From NCBI RefSeq assembly GCF_001074825.1, contig NZ_JUPG01000038.1, positions 1-42,047 on the forward strand: a stretch of 42,047 bases of DNA. The letters are read 5' to 3'. The notes under the pieces were generated by a model that saw only the letters and a program-made list of their open reading frames with translations, was not told the DNA's origin and searched no databases. This stretch comes from Streptococcus pseudopneumoniae. Its GTDB lineage: Bacteria; Bacillota; Bacilli; Lactobacillales; Streptococcaceae. Positions 1-7,390 of the stretch are shown here, piece by piece. Each line of letters starts with the position of its first letter. The first letter of the stretch is position 1. The position numbers and the translations under genes are program-made.

Positions 1-107
1 TTATACTCAATGAAAATCAAAGAGCAAACTAGGAAGCTAGCCGCAGGCTGTACTTGAGTACGGCAAGGTGAAGCTGACGTGGTTTGAAGAGATTTTCGAA
101 GAGTATT
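1..107 (-). repeat. BOX element (boxA and boxC, no boxB)
   Basis: Read on the minus strand the segment begins with the boxA-like TACTCTTCGAAAATCTCTTC and runs to a boxC-like end containing GCGGCTAGCTTCCTAGTTTG, with almost nothing between them. BOX elements of pneumococci and close relatives are modular (A, variable B copies, C); this one has no B module. The ends are near-complementary (TACTC/GAGTA), so the transcript can fold on itself. It lies directly upstream of a terminator, at the edge of the window. Identification is from memory of the BOX consensus. Confidence 0.85.
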
Positions 108-122
108 AATGATAGATAAACT

Positions 123-149
123 GGTCAGGAACTTACTCCTGACCTTTTT
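123..149 (+). terminator. Rho-independent terminator of an upstream gene
   Basis: A perfect 8-bp stem GGTCAGGA / TCCTGACC around a 6-nt loop is followed by five T. It would end transcription entering from the left edge of the window. Confidence 0.85.
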
Positions 150-180
150 CTTTTGCAAAATGACAAAAATCATAAACTTT

Positions 181-222
181 TTGACAAATATGCTTGTCAA
201 AAAGAAAAAGATGTGTTACAAT
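181..222 (+). promoter_or_regulatory. Promoter with overlapping inverted repeat (candidate operator)
   Basis: The -35 is TTGTCA (194-199) and the -10 is TACAAT (217-222), 17 bp apart, with a TGT extended -10. The -35 is the right half of a perfect inverted repeat, TTGACAA (181-187), 6 bp, TTGTCAA (194-200). Since the second gene of the operon is an XRE-type repressor, this repeat is a plausible autoregulatory operator; that link is inference. Confidence 0.65.
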
Positions 223-258
223 GTAAGCAAGTTAAGAGAAAAGGAGCAAGGAACGATT

Positions 259-573
259 ATGTGGGCATTAGGATTTGTACCTCTTGTGATTATGTATTAT
301 ATCTACCATTCCCAAAAGGTCAAGAAACTAGAGAATAAAATCAAAAGAATTGAGCAAAAACAGAAAGGAAATAAAGAAATGTCAAGAATTTTAAAAGAAT
401 TGATTGGGAAAACACCGACAATCGTTGGACAAGTTTTTGGAACAGATAACTGGGAAGTTTTGGATGTTGATGAGGAATGGGTCAAGCTACGTCGTGTTAA
501 TAAAAAAGGAAAAGAAAAATTCAAACTACAACGCATTGAGGATATCCAAACTGTTGAATTTGACGGAAAGTAG
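259..573 (+). CDS. Small membrane-anchored protein of unknown function
   Basis: 104 residues from an ATG preceded by AAGGAGCAAGG; the open frame extends upstream to 109 but that part contains the promoter, so 259 is the start. Residues about 2-17 form one hydrophobic segment with little N-terminal sequence before it. Residues about 20-45 are highly charged and probably coiled coil (KVKKLENKIKRIEQKQK). The C-terminal 55 residues alternate hydrophobic and polar positions (WEVLDVDEEWVKLRR) and look like a small beta-barrel, possibly Sm- or SH3-like. I do not recognise a named family. It is first in an operon with an XRE regulator, a PspC-domain protein and an ABC transporter, so a membrane-associated sensory or adaptor role is possible but unproven. 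Confidence 0.75.
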   Translation: MWALGFVPLVIMYYIYHSQKVKKLENKIKRIEQKQKGNKEMSRILKELIGKTPTIVGQVFGTDNWEVLDVDEEWVKLRRVNKKGKEKFKLQRIEDIQTVEFDGK

Positions 574-582
574 GTGTGTAAC

Positions 583-789
583 ATGCAACTAAAAAATCGT
601 CTAAAAGAGCTGCGGGCTCGCGATGGTCTCAATCAAACCGAACTAGCCAAGCTAGCAGAGGTTTCCAGACAGACTATCAGCCTATTAGAACGGGACGAAT
701 ACACCCCGTCCGTTGTGATTGCCTTGAAAATATCTCAGATTTTCAACGAAACAGTCGAATCGGTATTTCGCTTGGAGGAGGACGAGTGA
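583..789 (+). CDS. XRE (Cro/CI-family) helix-turn-helix regulator
   Basis: 68 residues from ATG 583, which has AGGTG 6 bp upstream; a GTG at 574 is in frame but lies too close to that ribosome site. Almost the whole protein is one HTH_3 domain: LNQTELAKLAEVSRQTISLLERD is the helix-turn-helix with the recognition helix SRQTISLLE, followed by the family's usual P-S-V-V-I-A-L-K-I dimer helix and a short acidic tail. No effector domain is present. Such short XRE proteins commonly sit in operons with membrane proteins and ABC transporters and repress their own promoter. The perfect inverted repeat at 181-200 is the obvious candidate site. The stop codon overlaps the next start (TGATG). Confidence 0.9.
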   Translation: MQLKNRLKELRARDGLNQTELAKLAEVSRQTISLLERDEYTPSVVIALKISQIFNETVESVFRLEEDE

Positions 790-986
790 TGAACAAGTAT
801 AAAGTGATTTATTATGTAGTTGCCATAGCTTTATTAGTCAGCGTGTGTCTACTAATTGGAACAAATCTAGGATGGTTTGATCTCTATTATAGCGACCAAT
901 TTATCTGGGCCTACTTTGCCCTCATCCCAGTAATTGACTGGATTGAAAAGAAATCCAAAAATCTAGTAAGTGAAAAAGGAGAATGA
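789..986 (+). CDS. Small two-helix membrane protein, unknown function
   Basis: 65 residues. ATG 789 overlaps the stop of the regulator gene and has GGAGGAGG upstream; a GTG at 786 is also in frame. Two hydrophobic stretches (about residues 7-25 and 35-52) predict two membrane helices, followed by a basic then acidic tail (EKKSKNLVSEKGE). I do not recognise a family. Small two-helix proteins like this are typical companions of short XRE regulators in Firmicutes; tight translational coupling argues that both act together. Confidence 0.75.
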   Translation: MNKYKVIYYVVAIALLVSVCLLIGTNLGWFDLYYSDQFIWAYFALIPVIDWIEKKSKNLVSEKGE

Positions 987-988
987 AT

Positions 989-1339
989 ATGAAAGAGTTT
1001 TTAGCAGGTTTTCAAGTAGATACTGAGAACAAAGAACTTGCAGGTGTCTGTGCAGGTTTAGGAAATTATTTTAATATCAAGATTAACGTCATCCGTTTGG
1101 TAGCCATTTTGCTGTTTCTTTCGTCAACAGAGTTTGGGATTTTAACAGTCATCCTATATGCTTATCTAGCGGGCTGGCTTGGGAGAGATTCTTTAGGAGA
1201 AGGGGCGAAAAAAGCAAGAAATCAAGCTATTCTCTTGTTTGCTGTTTGTTTGATTTTAGTATCACTTGGAACAGAGGGCTTGACAGCAATTTATGAATCA
1301 GGTAAAGTCTTTGGTCAGTGGTTAGTTGGATTGGTTTAG
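989..1339 (+). CDS. PspC-domain membrane protein
   Basis: 116 residues. ATG 989 is chosen because AAGGAG lies 7 bp upstream; ATG 983 would be almost on top of that site. Residues about 13-62 are a PspC domain: the conserved AGVCAGLGNYF amphipathic segment followed by a hydrophobic helix (VIRLVAILLFLSS... to LAGWL). A second hydrophobic helix follows at about residues 77-93 and a short C-terminal tail. PspC domains occur in phage-shock and LiaRS-type envelope-stress proteins, where they sense or report membrane damage. Here the gene lies between an XRE regulator and an ABC transporter, so an envelope-stress role is inferred. Confidence 0.85.
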   Translation: MKEFLAGFQVDTENKELAGVCAGLGNYFNIKINVIRLVAILLFLSSTEFGILTVILYAYLAGWLGRDSLGEGAKKARNQAILLFAVCLILVSLGTEGLTAIYESGKVFGQWLVGLV

Positions 1340-1357
1340 TTTAGAAAGAGGTTGAAT

Positions 1358-2092
1358 ATGAAAAAGAAACGTGGATTGTTATTTTTAATGTCTGTTTTCT
1401 TCGGAGGTTTCTTGGGCGGTTTTGTAGGGATGTTTAAGGCAGGTGCCGAATCCTACGAAGTTATTTTAGATGTAAAAGTCTTGATACCCTGGATATCAAC
1501 TATTTGTTTACTGTTAGGTTTTATTAGCGTTCTTTTGACTTTCAATTTCCTAAAGAAAAGCAGAAAATTTCATTCCTTGTACCAAGAGGAAATGGATGAT
1601 AATCTGAATGAAACTTATTATGTGCAAATGTATCGGAATCTTGAGTTTGGAAGCATTGCTTTTAATATTACAAGTGTAGCGATTTCATTGTCTATTTTCC
1701 TCTCATTAAATGAAGTGGTTATATTGCATACAGGCCACCAAACATTTTCCCTCTCTTTCTTAGCCTTTGTGCTATTCTTATCCGCTCAAAAATCTCTTTC
1801 TAAAACAATTGCGATTGTTCGTCAGTTTGATTTGGTATTTTTCTCTACACCAAAGGATATCTTAGAGCATTTCGATTCTTACGATGAAGGGGAGCGCAAG
1901 GCTAATTTGGAACAGAGTTTTCGGATTTTATTCCAATTAAATCAATATGTCTTACCAATCTTATATATTTTTCTTTTTATCATTTCTTTCTTGACAGGAA
2001 AGATTCAATTACTGTCCTTATTGCTTGTAGGAGCAATCCATGTTTATATCAATGTGATGCAGTTACCTATGGTAAAACGCTATTTCAAATAA
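1358..2092 (+). CDS. Polytopic membrane protein, DUF3169-like
   Basis: 244 residues from ATG 1358, with AAAGAGG 6 bp upstream; an upstream in-frame TTG (1352) is too close to it. About six hydrophobic segments are visible (residues about 8-25, 40-62, 98-118, 125-145, 192-212, 217-235), with charged cytoplasmic stretches between helices 2-3 and 4-5. Size, a GGFLGGFVGMF glycine-rich first helix and operon context resemble the DUF3169 family often found next to short XRE regulators; the family call is from memory and tentative. Function unknown. It immediately precedes an ABC ATPase gene and may be a third membrane component of that system. Confidence 0.65.
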   Translation: MKKKRGLLFLMSVFFGGFLGGFVGMFKAGAESYEVILDVKVLIPWISTICLLLGFISVLLTFNFLKKSRKFHSLYQEEMDDNLNETYYVQMYRNLEFGSIAFNITSVAISLSIFLSLNEVVILHTGHQTFSLSFLAFVLFLSAQKSLSKTIAIVRQFDLVFFSTPKDILEHFDSYDEGERKANLEQSFRILFQLNQYVLPILYIFLFIISFLTGKIQLLSLLLVGAIHVYINVMQLPMVKRYFK

Positions 2093-2102
2093 AGGAGTTT
2101 CT

Positions 2103-2927
2103 ATGATTCGTGTTGAAAATGTAAGCAAAAGTTTTGGGAGCAAAAAAGCTCTTCATCAGATTTCTTTTGAGATTAAGGAAGGTGAAATCTTTGGTTTTCT
2201 GGGCCCTTCTGGTTCAGGTAAAACAACCATGATCAATGTCTTGACAGGTCAGTTGGCTACAGATCAAGGTAAAACAGTTTTGTTAGGCAAGAATTCTCAA
2301 GATTTAACCTCAAATGATTTGGAACAAATTGGTATTGTGAGTGATGGCAGTGGTTTTTATGAAAAGATGAGTCTTTATAAAAATCTTCTCATCTACGCTA
2401 AGTTATATGGTCTCAAGTCAGATAGAGTAAATCAGGTGCTCCAACAGGTTGGATTGGCAGATGCTAAAGATATTATCGCAGAAAAACTATCTACAGGAAT
2501 GAAACAACGAATGTTCTTGGCCCGTGCCCTTCTGAATGCTCCTAAGATTCTCTTTCTAGATGAGCCAACCAGTGGCTTAGACCCTACAACATCTAAGATG
2601 ATTCATACCCTACTTCAAGGATTAAAGCAGGCGGGGACAACTATCTTTCTGACCACGCATGATATGCATGAAGCAACTCTGCTTTGTGATCGCTTATCTC
2701 TTTTAAATAAGGGAAACTTAATAGAGTATGGAAGTCCACAAGATATTATCCAGAAGTACCATGTGGATAAGAAAGTACGTGTGGTTTATAATGATGGACG
2801 AGAACAGATAGTTCCATTTGAAGAATTGCCACATTTAGACACGACAGATTTGATGGTGGTTCACTCTTGTGAGCCGACTTTAGAAGAAATCTTTATCAGA
2901 TTAACAGGAGAAAAGTTAGATGTTTAG
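2103..2927 (+). CDS. ABC transporter ATP-binding protein
   Basis: 274 residues, start 11 bp after the previous stop with AAAGGAG upstream. Walker A is GPSGSGKT (34-41), the signature is LSTGM (129-133), Walker B is ILFLDEP (149-155) and the switch histidine is H186 (TTHDMHEA). The Q-loop position reads GIVSDGSGFY, with Asp where Gln is usual. The C-terminal about 60 residues are the extension typical of drug-export ATPases (DrrA/CcmA-like). It pairs with the permease whose gene overlaps its 3' end by 8 nt. This type usually exports peptides, antibiotics or lipids; the substrate cannot be read from the sequence. Confidence 0.93.
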   Translation: MIRVENVSKSFGSKKALHQISFEIKEGEIFGFLGPSGSGKTTMINVLTGQLATDQGKTVLLGKNSQDLTSNDLEQIGIVSDGSGFYEKMSLYKNLLIYAKLYGLKSDRVNQVLQQVGLADAKDIIAEKLSTGMKQRMFLARALLNAPKILFLDEPTSGLDPTTSKMIHTLLQGLKQAGTTIFLTTHDMHEATLLCDRLSLLNKGNLIEYGSPQDIIQKYHVDKKVRVVYNDGREQIVPFEELPHLDTTDLMVVHSCEPTLEEIFIRLTGEKLDV

Positions 2928-3618
2928 AAAATTAAATGCCCTACTATGGTTAAGATTACAAGTCCTTATTAGCAATTCAACTTTGTTAGCGACTTTATTG
3001 ATGCCTTTTGGTATTGCTGTTCTATATAATGAATTCATGAATAAGAATGGAGAATTGAGTATGTTTCTCCTCTCTACGAGTTTGACCATGGCCTTGAGTA
3101 TGGGAAGTGGTTATATGGTATCGATTATGATGGCAGAAGATAAGGAAAAACGAAATCTTAAATCACTCATCCTAAGTGGTGTGACAGCAACAGAATATAC
3201 TTTCAGTATGCTTGTTCTCCCTATTCTGATAATGTTACTTGCTATGATTGTACTTCCCATCTATCTTAAAGTAGATCTATCTGGTTATTTATTTGCCTAC
3301 GTTATCTATTTGCTCCTAGCAACTATTAGTATTATTTTTCTCAACCTTCTAATCGGTGCGGTGTCAGATACTCAATCTAAAGCGCAAGTTTATAGTATCT
3401 TCCCTATGTTAATTGTCTCTGTTTTACCTATAATTGCTCTTCAAAATGATACGATTCAGAAAGTGTTGGATTACTCTTTTATTGGTCCAATTGTAAATCT
3501 TTTAAATAAAAAAGGTGGGGAAATATCCTTTTCTAATATCGGCATGTTACTTGCCTGGGTACTTGTGTTAGGAATAGCAAACCTCTTTGTATTGAAAAAC
3601 AGCTATAAAGCAAGATAG
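2920..3618 (+). CDS. ABC-2-type transporter permease
   Basis: 232 residues. ATG 2920 lies inside the end of the ATPase gene (8-nt overlap), implying translational coupling. Six hydrophobic segments are visible: about residues 18-36, 46-68, 88-112, 122-148, 160-178 and 204-226. A charged loop after helix 2 (MMAEDKEKRNLKSL) matches the coupling-helix region of ABC-2 permeases; the following ILSGVTATEY is also typical. Together with the upstream ATPase it would form a homodimeric permease exporter. Substrate unknown; the neighbouring CPBP protease and XRE regulator are common around bacteriocin-immunity transporters. Confidence 0.88.
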   Translation: MFRKLNALLWLRLQVLISNSTLLATLLMPFGIAVLYNEFMNKNGELSMFLLSTSLTMALSMGSGYMVSIMMAEDKEKRNLKSLILSGVTATEYTFSMLVLPILIMLLAMIVLPIYLKVDLSGYLFAYVIYLLLATISIIFLNLLIGAVSDTQSKAQVYSIFPMLIVSVLPIIALQNDTIQKVLDYSFIGPIVNLLNKKGGEISFSNIGMLLAWVLVLGIANLFVLKNSYKAR

Positions 3619-3627
3619 GAGACCTTT

Positions 3628-4269
3628 ATGAAACTACTTAAAAACCTCGGCTGGTTTCTTCTAGCCATTCTATCCTTTTTATTCATCTATGGCTTCATTC
3701 AGGGGCTCGCGACTACTTCGCTTGCCTTAGGCGCTTCACCCTATGCTGTGACCTTGCTCTATGTGGCCTTGGCTGGAGTTTATGTGTACGGCATTTACAA
3801 ATGGTATCAGAAAGGTCCTGTTCGTATTGAGAAGAGTGGCTTCAACCGATTTATTTGGCTCCCTGCCTTGGTTTGGTTCTTATCTCTGGTTGTCCAGTTT
3901 TTCTTGCCAAATGATCCTTCAGTAAATCAGCAAATAGCGATAGACTTGACCTTGTCTCAACCACTTTTCTCATTCTTTGCGGTCGTTATTTTTGCTCCTC
4001 TGACGGAAGAACTTATCTTTAGAGGGATGTTAGCGCGCTATCTCTTTCCTAAGCAGGACAATAGTAAACAAACTCTGCTTTTCCTTCTGGTATCTAGTGT
4101 TTTGTTTGCCTTAGGTCATTTCCCAGGTGATGTGCAACAATTTTTTGTCTATTTTAGCCTTGGTTTTAGTTTGGGCTTGGCTTATATTAGCAGAAAAGGT
4201 CTGGTCTACAGTATTTCTCTCCACGCTTTGAATAATTTAGTCGGCTTTTTGATGATTCTCATGCTATAA
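3628..4269 (+). CDS. CPBP-family intramembrane metalloprotease (CAAX/Abi type)
   Basis: 213 residues. The catalytic motifs of the family are present and complete: E127-E128-x3-R132 (TEELIFRG), F160-x3-H164 (FALGH) and H199-x3-N203 (HALNN). About six to seven membrane helices surround them. CPBP proteins include CAAX prenyl-endopeptidase-like enzymes and many bacteriocin self-immunity or maturation proteins in streptococci. The gene follows the ABC permease by 9 bp. All active-site residues are retained, so it is probably an active protease; whether it protects against a peptide, processes one, or controls the regulator is unknown. Confidence 0.92.
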   Translation: MKLLKNLGWFLLAILSFLFIYGFIQGLATTSLALGASPYAVTLLYVALAGVYVYGIYKWYQKGPVRIEKSGFNRFIWLPALVWFLSLVVQFFLPNDPSVNQQIAIDLTLSQPLFSFFAVVIFAPLTEELIFRGMLARYLFPKQDNSKQTLLFLLVSSVLFALGHFPGDVQQFFVYFSLGFSLGLAYISRKGLVYSISLHALNNLVGFLMILML

Positions 4270-4286
4270 TAGAGTCAGGAGGTCAC

Positions 4287-4517
4287 ATGAAACGAGTAAT
4301 TTTATTAGCAGTGATTCAAGCAGTTGTTCTATTTTTCATCATTGGGGCGCTAGCTTATGCCTTTAAGGGCGATTTCTTCTACAACTATCTAGCAGTTGTC
4401 TTTGCCCCTATTGCAGGTGTCTTGCGCTTTGGGACAGCTTACACAACGGAAATTGTCTTGCCGAGAAAGGCAGCCGAAATCGCTGAAAAGCGTAAAGCAG
4501 GCAAAAATTCAAAATAA
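4287..4517 (+). CDS. Small membrane protein, unknown function
   Basis: 76 residues with AGGAGG upstream of its ATG. Two hydrophobic helices (about 4-24 and 32-50) are followed by a positively charged C-terminal tail rich in Lys/Arg/Ala (RKAAEIAEKRKAGK). I do not recognise a family. It closes the operon: a strong terminator begins right after its stop. The gap of 17 bp to the protease gene suggests co-transcription. Confidence 0.7.
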   Translation: MKRVILLAVIQAVVLFFIIGALAYAFKGDFFYNYLAVVFAPIAGVLRFGTAYTTEIVLPRKAAEIAEKRKAGKNSK

Positions 4518-4522
4518 AAGAG

Positions 4523-4546
4523 TCCGATGAAGTTCATCGGATTTTT
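4523..4546 (+). terminator. Terminator of the XRE-PspC-ABC-CPBP operon
   Basis: Perfect 8-bp stem TCCGATGA / TCATCGGA with a 3-nt loop, followed by TTTTT. It separates the accessory-like operon from aspS. Confidence 0.9.
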
Positions 4547-4635
4547 GTATGGGCGTTAATTTTTAGAGTCTTCACTCGATTTTTAAAGACTGGCAAACTT
4601 TTCTGATGATTTTCATGAAGAGCCTGCGCTTTTAT

Positions 4636-4643
4636 GGTAAAAT
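4636..4643 (+). promoter_or_regulatory. aspS promoter, extended -10
   Basis: TGG-TAAAAT (-10 at 4638-4643) has an extended -10; no good -35 is visible at the expected distance. It would give a leader of only about 20 nt, so there is no room for a T-box. Confidence 0.5.
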
Positions 4644-4671
4644 AGTAACAGAATAAAAGAGGAGAGAAAAC

Positions 4672-6435
4672 ATGAAACGTAGTATGTATGCTGGTCGTGT
4701 TCGTGAGGAACACATCGGACAAGAAATAACCTTGAAAGGATGGGTTGGCCGTCGTCGTGATCTTGGTGGTTTGATCTTTATCGACCTTCGTGACCGTGAA
4801 GGAATCATGCAGTTGGTTATCAACCCTGAAAAAGTATCTGCAGAGGTCATGGCAACAGCTGAAAGCCTTCGTAGCGAATTTGTTATCGAGGTGACTGGTC
4901 AGGTCGCTGCGCGTGAGCAAGCAAATGATAAGTTACCAACTGGTGCAGTTGAGTTAAACGTGACGGCTTTGACAGTGCTTAATACAGCTAAGACAACACC
5001 ATTTGAGATTAAGGATGGCATTGAGGCCAATGACGATACACGTTTGCGTTACCGTTACCTTGACCTTCGTCGTCCAGAAATGTTGGAAAATCTTAAACTT
5101 CGTGCTAAGGTGACACACTCTATCCGCAACTACTTGGATGAGTTGGAGTTTATCGACGTGGAGACACCATTCCTTTCTAAGTCAACTCCTGAAGGGGCGC
5201 GTGACTATTTGGTGCCGTCTCGTGTTAATAAAGGGCATTTTTACGCTCTTCCTCAAAGTCCACAAATCACGAAACAGCTCTTGATGAATGCTGGTTTTGA
5301 CCGTTACTACCAAATCGTTAAATGTTTCCGTGACGAGGACTTGCGTGGTGACCGCCAGCCTGAGTTTACCCAGGTCGACTTGGAAACATCTTTCCTTACT
5401 GAGCAAGAAATCCAAGATATCACAGAAGGCTTGATTGCGCGTGTCATGAAGGAAACTAAAGGCATCGAAGTGACGCTTCCATTCCCTCGTATGAAATACG
5501 ATGATGCGATGGCTCTTTACGGTTCTGATAAACCTGATACTCGTTTTGACATGTTGCTTCAGGACTTGACAGAAGTGGTCAAAGGTGTAGACTTTAAAGT
5601 CTTTTCAGAAGCACCTGCTGTAAAAGCCATTGTGGTCAAAGGCGCTGCGGACAATTATTCACGTAAAGACATCGACAAGATGACGGAAGTAGCCAAGCAG
5701 TACGGTGCCAAAGGTCTTGCTTGGGTCAAGGTGGTTGATGGAGAATTAAACGGACCAGTTGCCAAGTTCTTGACTAGCATCCAAGCAGAATTGACAACAG
5801 CGCTTGCACTTGAAGATAAGGACCTCGTTCTCTTTGTGGCGGATACGCTTGAAGTGGCCAATGCAACTCTTGGTGCCCTTCGTGGACGTATTGCCAAAGA
5901 GCTTGGCTTGATTGATAACGATAAATTCAACTTCCTTTGGGTAGTTGACTGGCCAATGTTTGAATGGTCTGAAGAAGAAGGCCGTTACATGAGCGCCCAC
6001 CATCCATTTACTCTACCACAGGAAGAGACTGCTCACGAATTAGAAGGTGATTTGGCGAAGGTTCGTGCCATTGCTTACGATATTGTCTTGAACGGTTATG
6101 AACTTGGTGGTGGTAGCCTTCGTATCAACCAAAAAGACCTTCAAGAACGTATGTTCAAGGCTCTTGGTTTCTCAGCCGAAGAAGCAAATGACCAGTTTGG
6201 TTTCCTTCTTGAAGCCATGGACTATGGTTTTCCACCACACGGTGGCTTGGCTATCGGGCTTGACCGATTTGTCATGCTCTTAGCAGGAGAAGAAAATATT
6301 CGTGAAGTTATTGCCTTCCCTAAGAACAATAAGGCAAGTGACCCAATGACACAAGCTCCTTCAACAGTAGCTCTCAAACAACTAGAGGAACTCAGCTTAC
6401 AAGTAGAAGAAGATGAAACAAGCAAAACGAATTAA
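4672..6435 (+). CDS. aspS: Aspartyl-tRNA synthetase
   Basis: 587 residues, the usual bacterial length. It charges tRNA-Asp with aspartate in the cytoplasm. An N-terminal OB-fold anticodon domain ([20 protein letters not shown]) is followed by the class II catalytic core: motif 2 contains [18 protein letters not shown] near residues 220-240, the bacterial GAD insertion lies around 290-410, and motif 3 is [15 protein letters not shown] near 525-540. Start ATG 4672 has GAGGAGAG upstream. Codon use is that of a highly expressed gene (CGT, AAC). The 3' end overlaps the YitT-family gene by 23 nt, so the two are probably co-transcribed. Confidence 0.98.
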   Translation: MKRSMYAGRVREEHIGQEITLKGWVGRRRDLGGLIFIDLRDREGIMQLVINPEKVSAEVMATAESLRSEFVIEVTGQVAAREQANDKLPTGAVELNVTALTVLNTAKTTPFEIKDGIEANDDTRLRYRYLDLRRPEMLENLKLRAKVTHSIRNYLDELEFIDVETPFLSKSTPEGARDYLVPSRVNKGHFYALPQSPQITKQLLMNAGFDRYYQIVKCFRDEDLRGDRQPEFTQVDLETSFLTEQEIQDITEGLIARVMKETKGIEVTLPFPRMKYDDAMALYGSDKPDTRFDMLLQDLTEVVKGVDFKVFSEAPAVKAIVVKGAADNYSRKDIDKMTEVAKQYGAKGLAWVKVVDGELNGPVAKFLTSIQAELTTALALEDKDLVLFVADTLEVANATLGALRGRIAKELGLIDNDKFNFLWVVDWPMFEWSEEEGRYMSAHHPFTLPQEETAHELEGDLAKVRAIAYDIVLNGYELGGGSLRINQKDLQERMFKALGFSAEEANDQFGFLLEAMDYGFPPHGGLAIGLDRFVMLLAGEENIREVIAFPKNNKASDPMTQAPSTVALKQLEELSLQVEEDETSKTN

Positions 6436-7354
6436 GCGGTGGCGCTATTATCTGCGCCGCTTTGCTCATCAGATAAAAATTTTACGTGTCTTACAAAGCA
6501 TCTCTCGCGAAAAATATGATGAGAAGATTTCGGCCTCTCTGGTCTATGGATTTCTATCAGCAGTAGCGGTCAATTTCTTTTTCCAACCAGGGCATGTGTA
6601 TTCGAGTGGTGCGACAGGTCTGGCACAGATTATCTCTGCCTTGAGTAATCACTGGTTTGGTTTTCACATTCCGATTTCACTGACCTTTTACGCCATTAAT
6701 TTTCCTTTGATGGTCTTGGCTTGGTATCAGATTGGCCATAAGTTCACCGTCTTTACCTTTATCACGGTATCTATGAGTTCCTTCTTTATCCAGTTTGTCC
6801 CTGTGGCGACCTTGACAGAGGATCCTATTATCAATGCCCTTTTTGGGGGTGTTGTCATGGGCTTGGGGATTGGTTTTGCTCTTCGAAACAATATCTCCAG
6901 TGGTGGGACGGATATCGTCAGCCTGACTATTCGCAAGAAAACAGGTAAGAATGTCGGTAGTATTTCTTTCTTGGTCAATGGGACCATCATGCTGATAGCA
7001 GGTTTGACCTTTGGATGGAAATACGCTCTCTATTCTATGATTACCATCTTTGTCTCTAGCCGTGTGACAGATGCGGTCTTTACCAAGCAAAAACGCATGC
7101 AGGCCATGATTGTGACCAATCATCCAGATAAAGTAATTGAGAAAATCCATAAAAAATTGCACCGCGGTGCAACCATGATCCACGATGCAGAAGGAACCTA
7201 TAATCACGAGAGAAAGGCAGTTTTAATCACTGTCATTACACGTGCAGAGTTTAATGAATTTAAACAGATTATGAAACAGGTGGATCCAAGCGCCTTTGTC
7301 TCTGTATCGGAGAATGTTCATATTCTGGGACGGTTCGTTGAAACAGACAATTAG
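6413..7354 (+). CDS. YitT-family membrane protein (DUF161 + DUF2179)
   Basis: 313 residues. It starts inside the end of aspS (23-nt overlap) with AGAAGAAG as ribosome site. A basic N-terminal stretch ([13 protein letters not shown]) precedes about five to six membrane helices; the glycine-rich [18 protein letters not shown] and [10 protein letters not shown] segments are typical of YitT transmembrane repeats. Residues about 225-305 form the soluble C-terminal DUF2179 domain. YitT proteins are widespread in Firmicutes; their transport or regulatory role is not established. The operon pairing with aspS may be mere housekeeping linkage. Confidence 0.88.
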   Translation: MKQAKRIKRWRYYLRRFAHQIKILRVLQSISREKYDEKISASLVYGFLSAVAVNFFFQPGHVYSSGATGLAQIISALSNHWFGFHIPISLTFYAINFPLMVLAWYQIGHKFTVFTFITVSMSSFFIQFVPVATLTEDPIINALFGGVVMGLGIGFALRNNISSGGTDIVSLTIRKKTGKNVGSISFLVNGTIMLIAGLTFGWKYALYSMITIFVSSRVTDAVFTKQKRMQAMIVTNHPDKVIEKIHKKLHRGATMIHDAEGTYNHERKAVLITVITRAEFNEFKQIMKQVDPSAFVSVSENVHILGRFVETDN

Positions 7355-7361
7355 TAACTAA

Positions 7362-7390
7362 AAAAACCAGCGCGAGCTGGTTTTTATTTT
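7362..7390. terminator. Bidirectional terminator between the YitT gene and malR
   Basis: AAAAACCAGC, GCGA loop, GCTGGTTTTT gives a symmetrical A/T-flanked stem that works on both strands. It overlaps the stop codon of malR (7384-7386). Confidence 0.9.

Noticed and set aside
109..258. In-frame N-terminal extension of the first gene
   Set aside because: It contains the upstream terminator and the gene's own promoter; the ATG at 259 has a ribosome site.
303..632. 109-codon minus-strand frame
   Set aside because: Antisense to two well-supported plus-strand genes; no ribosome site or recognisable domain.
4534..4920. 128-codon minus-strand frame over the start of aspS
   Set aside because: Covers the aspS promoter and N terminus on the wrong strand; composition is that of a shadow frame.
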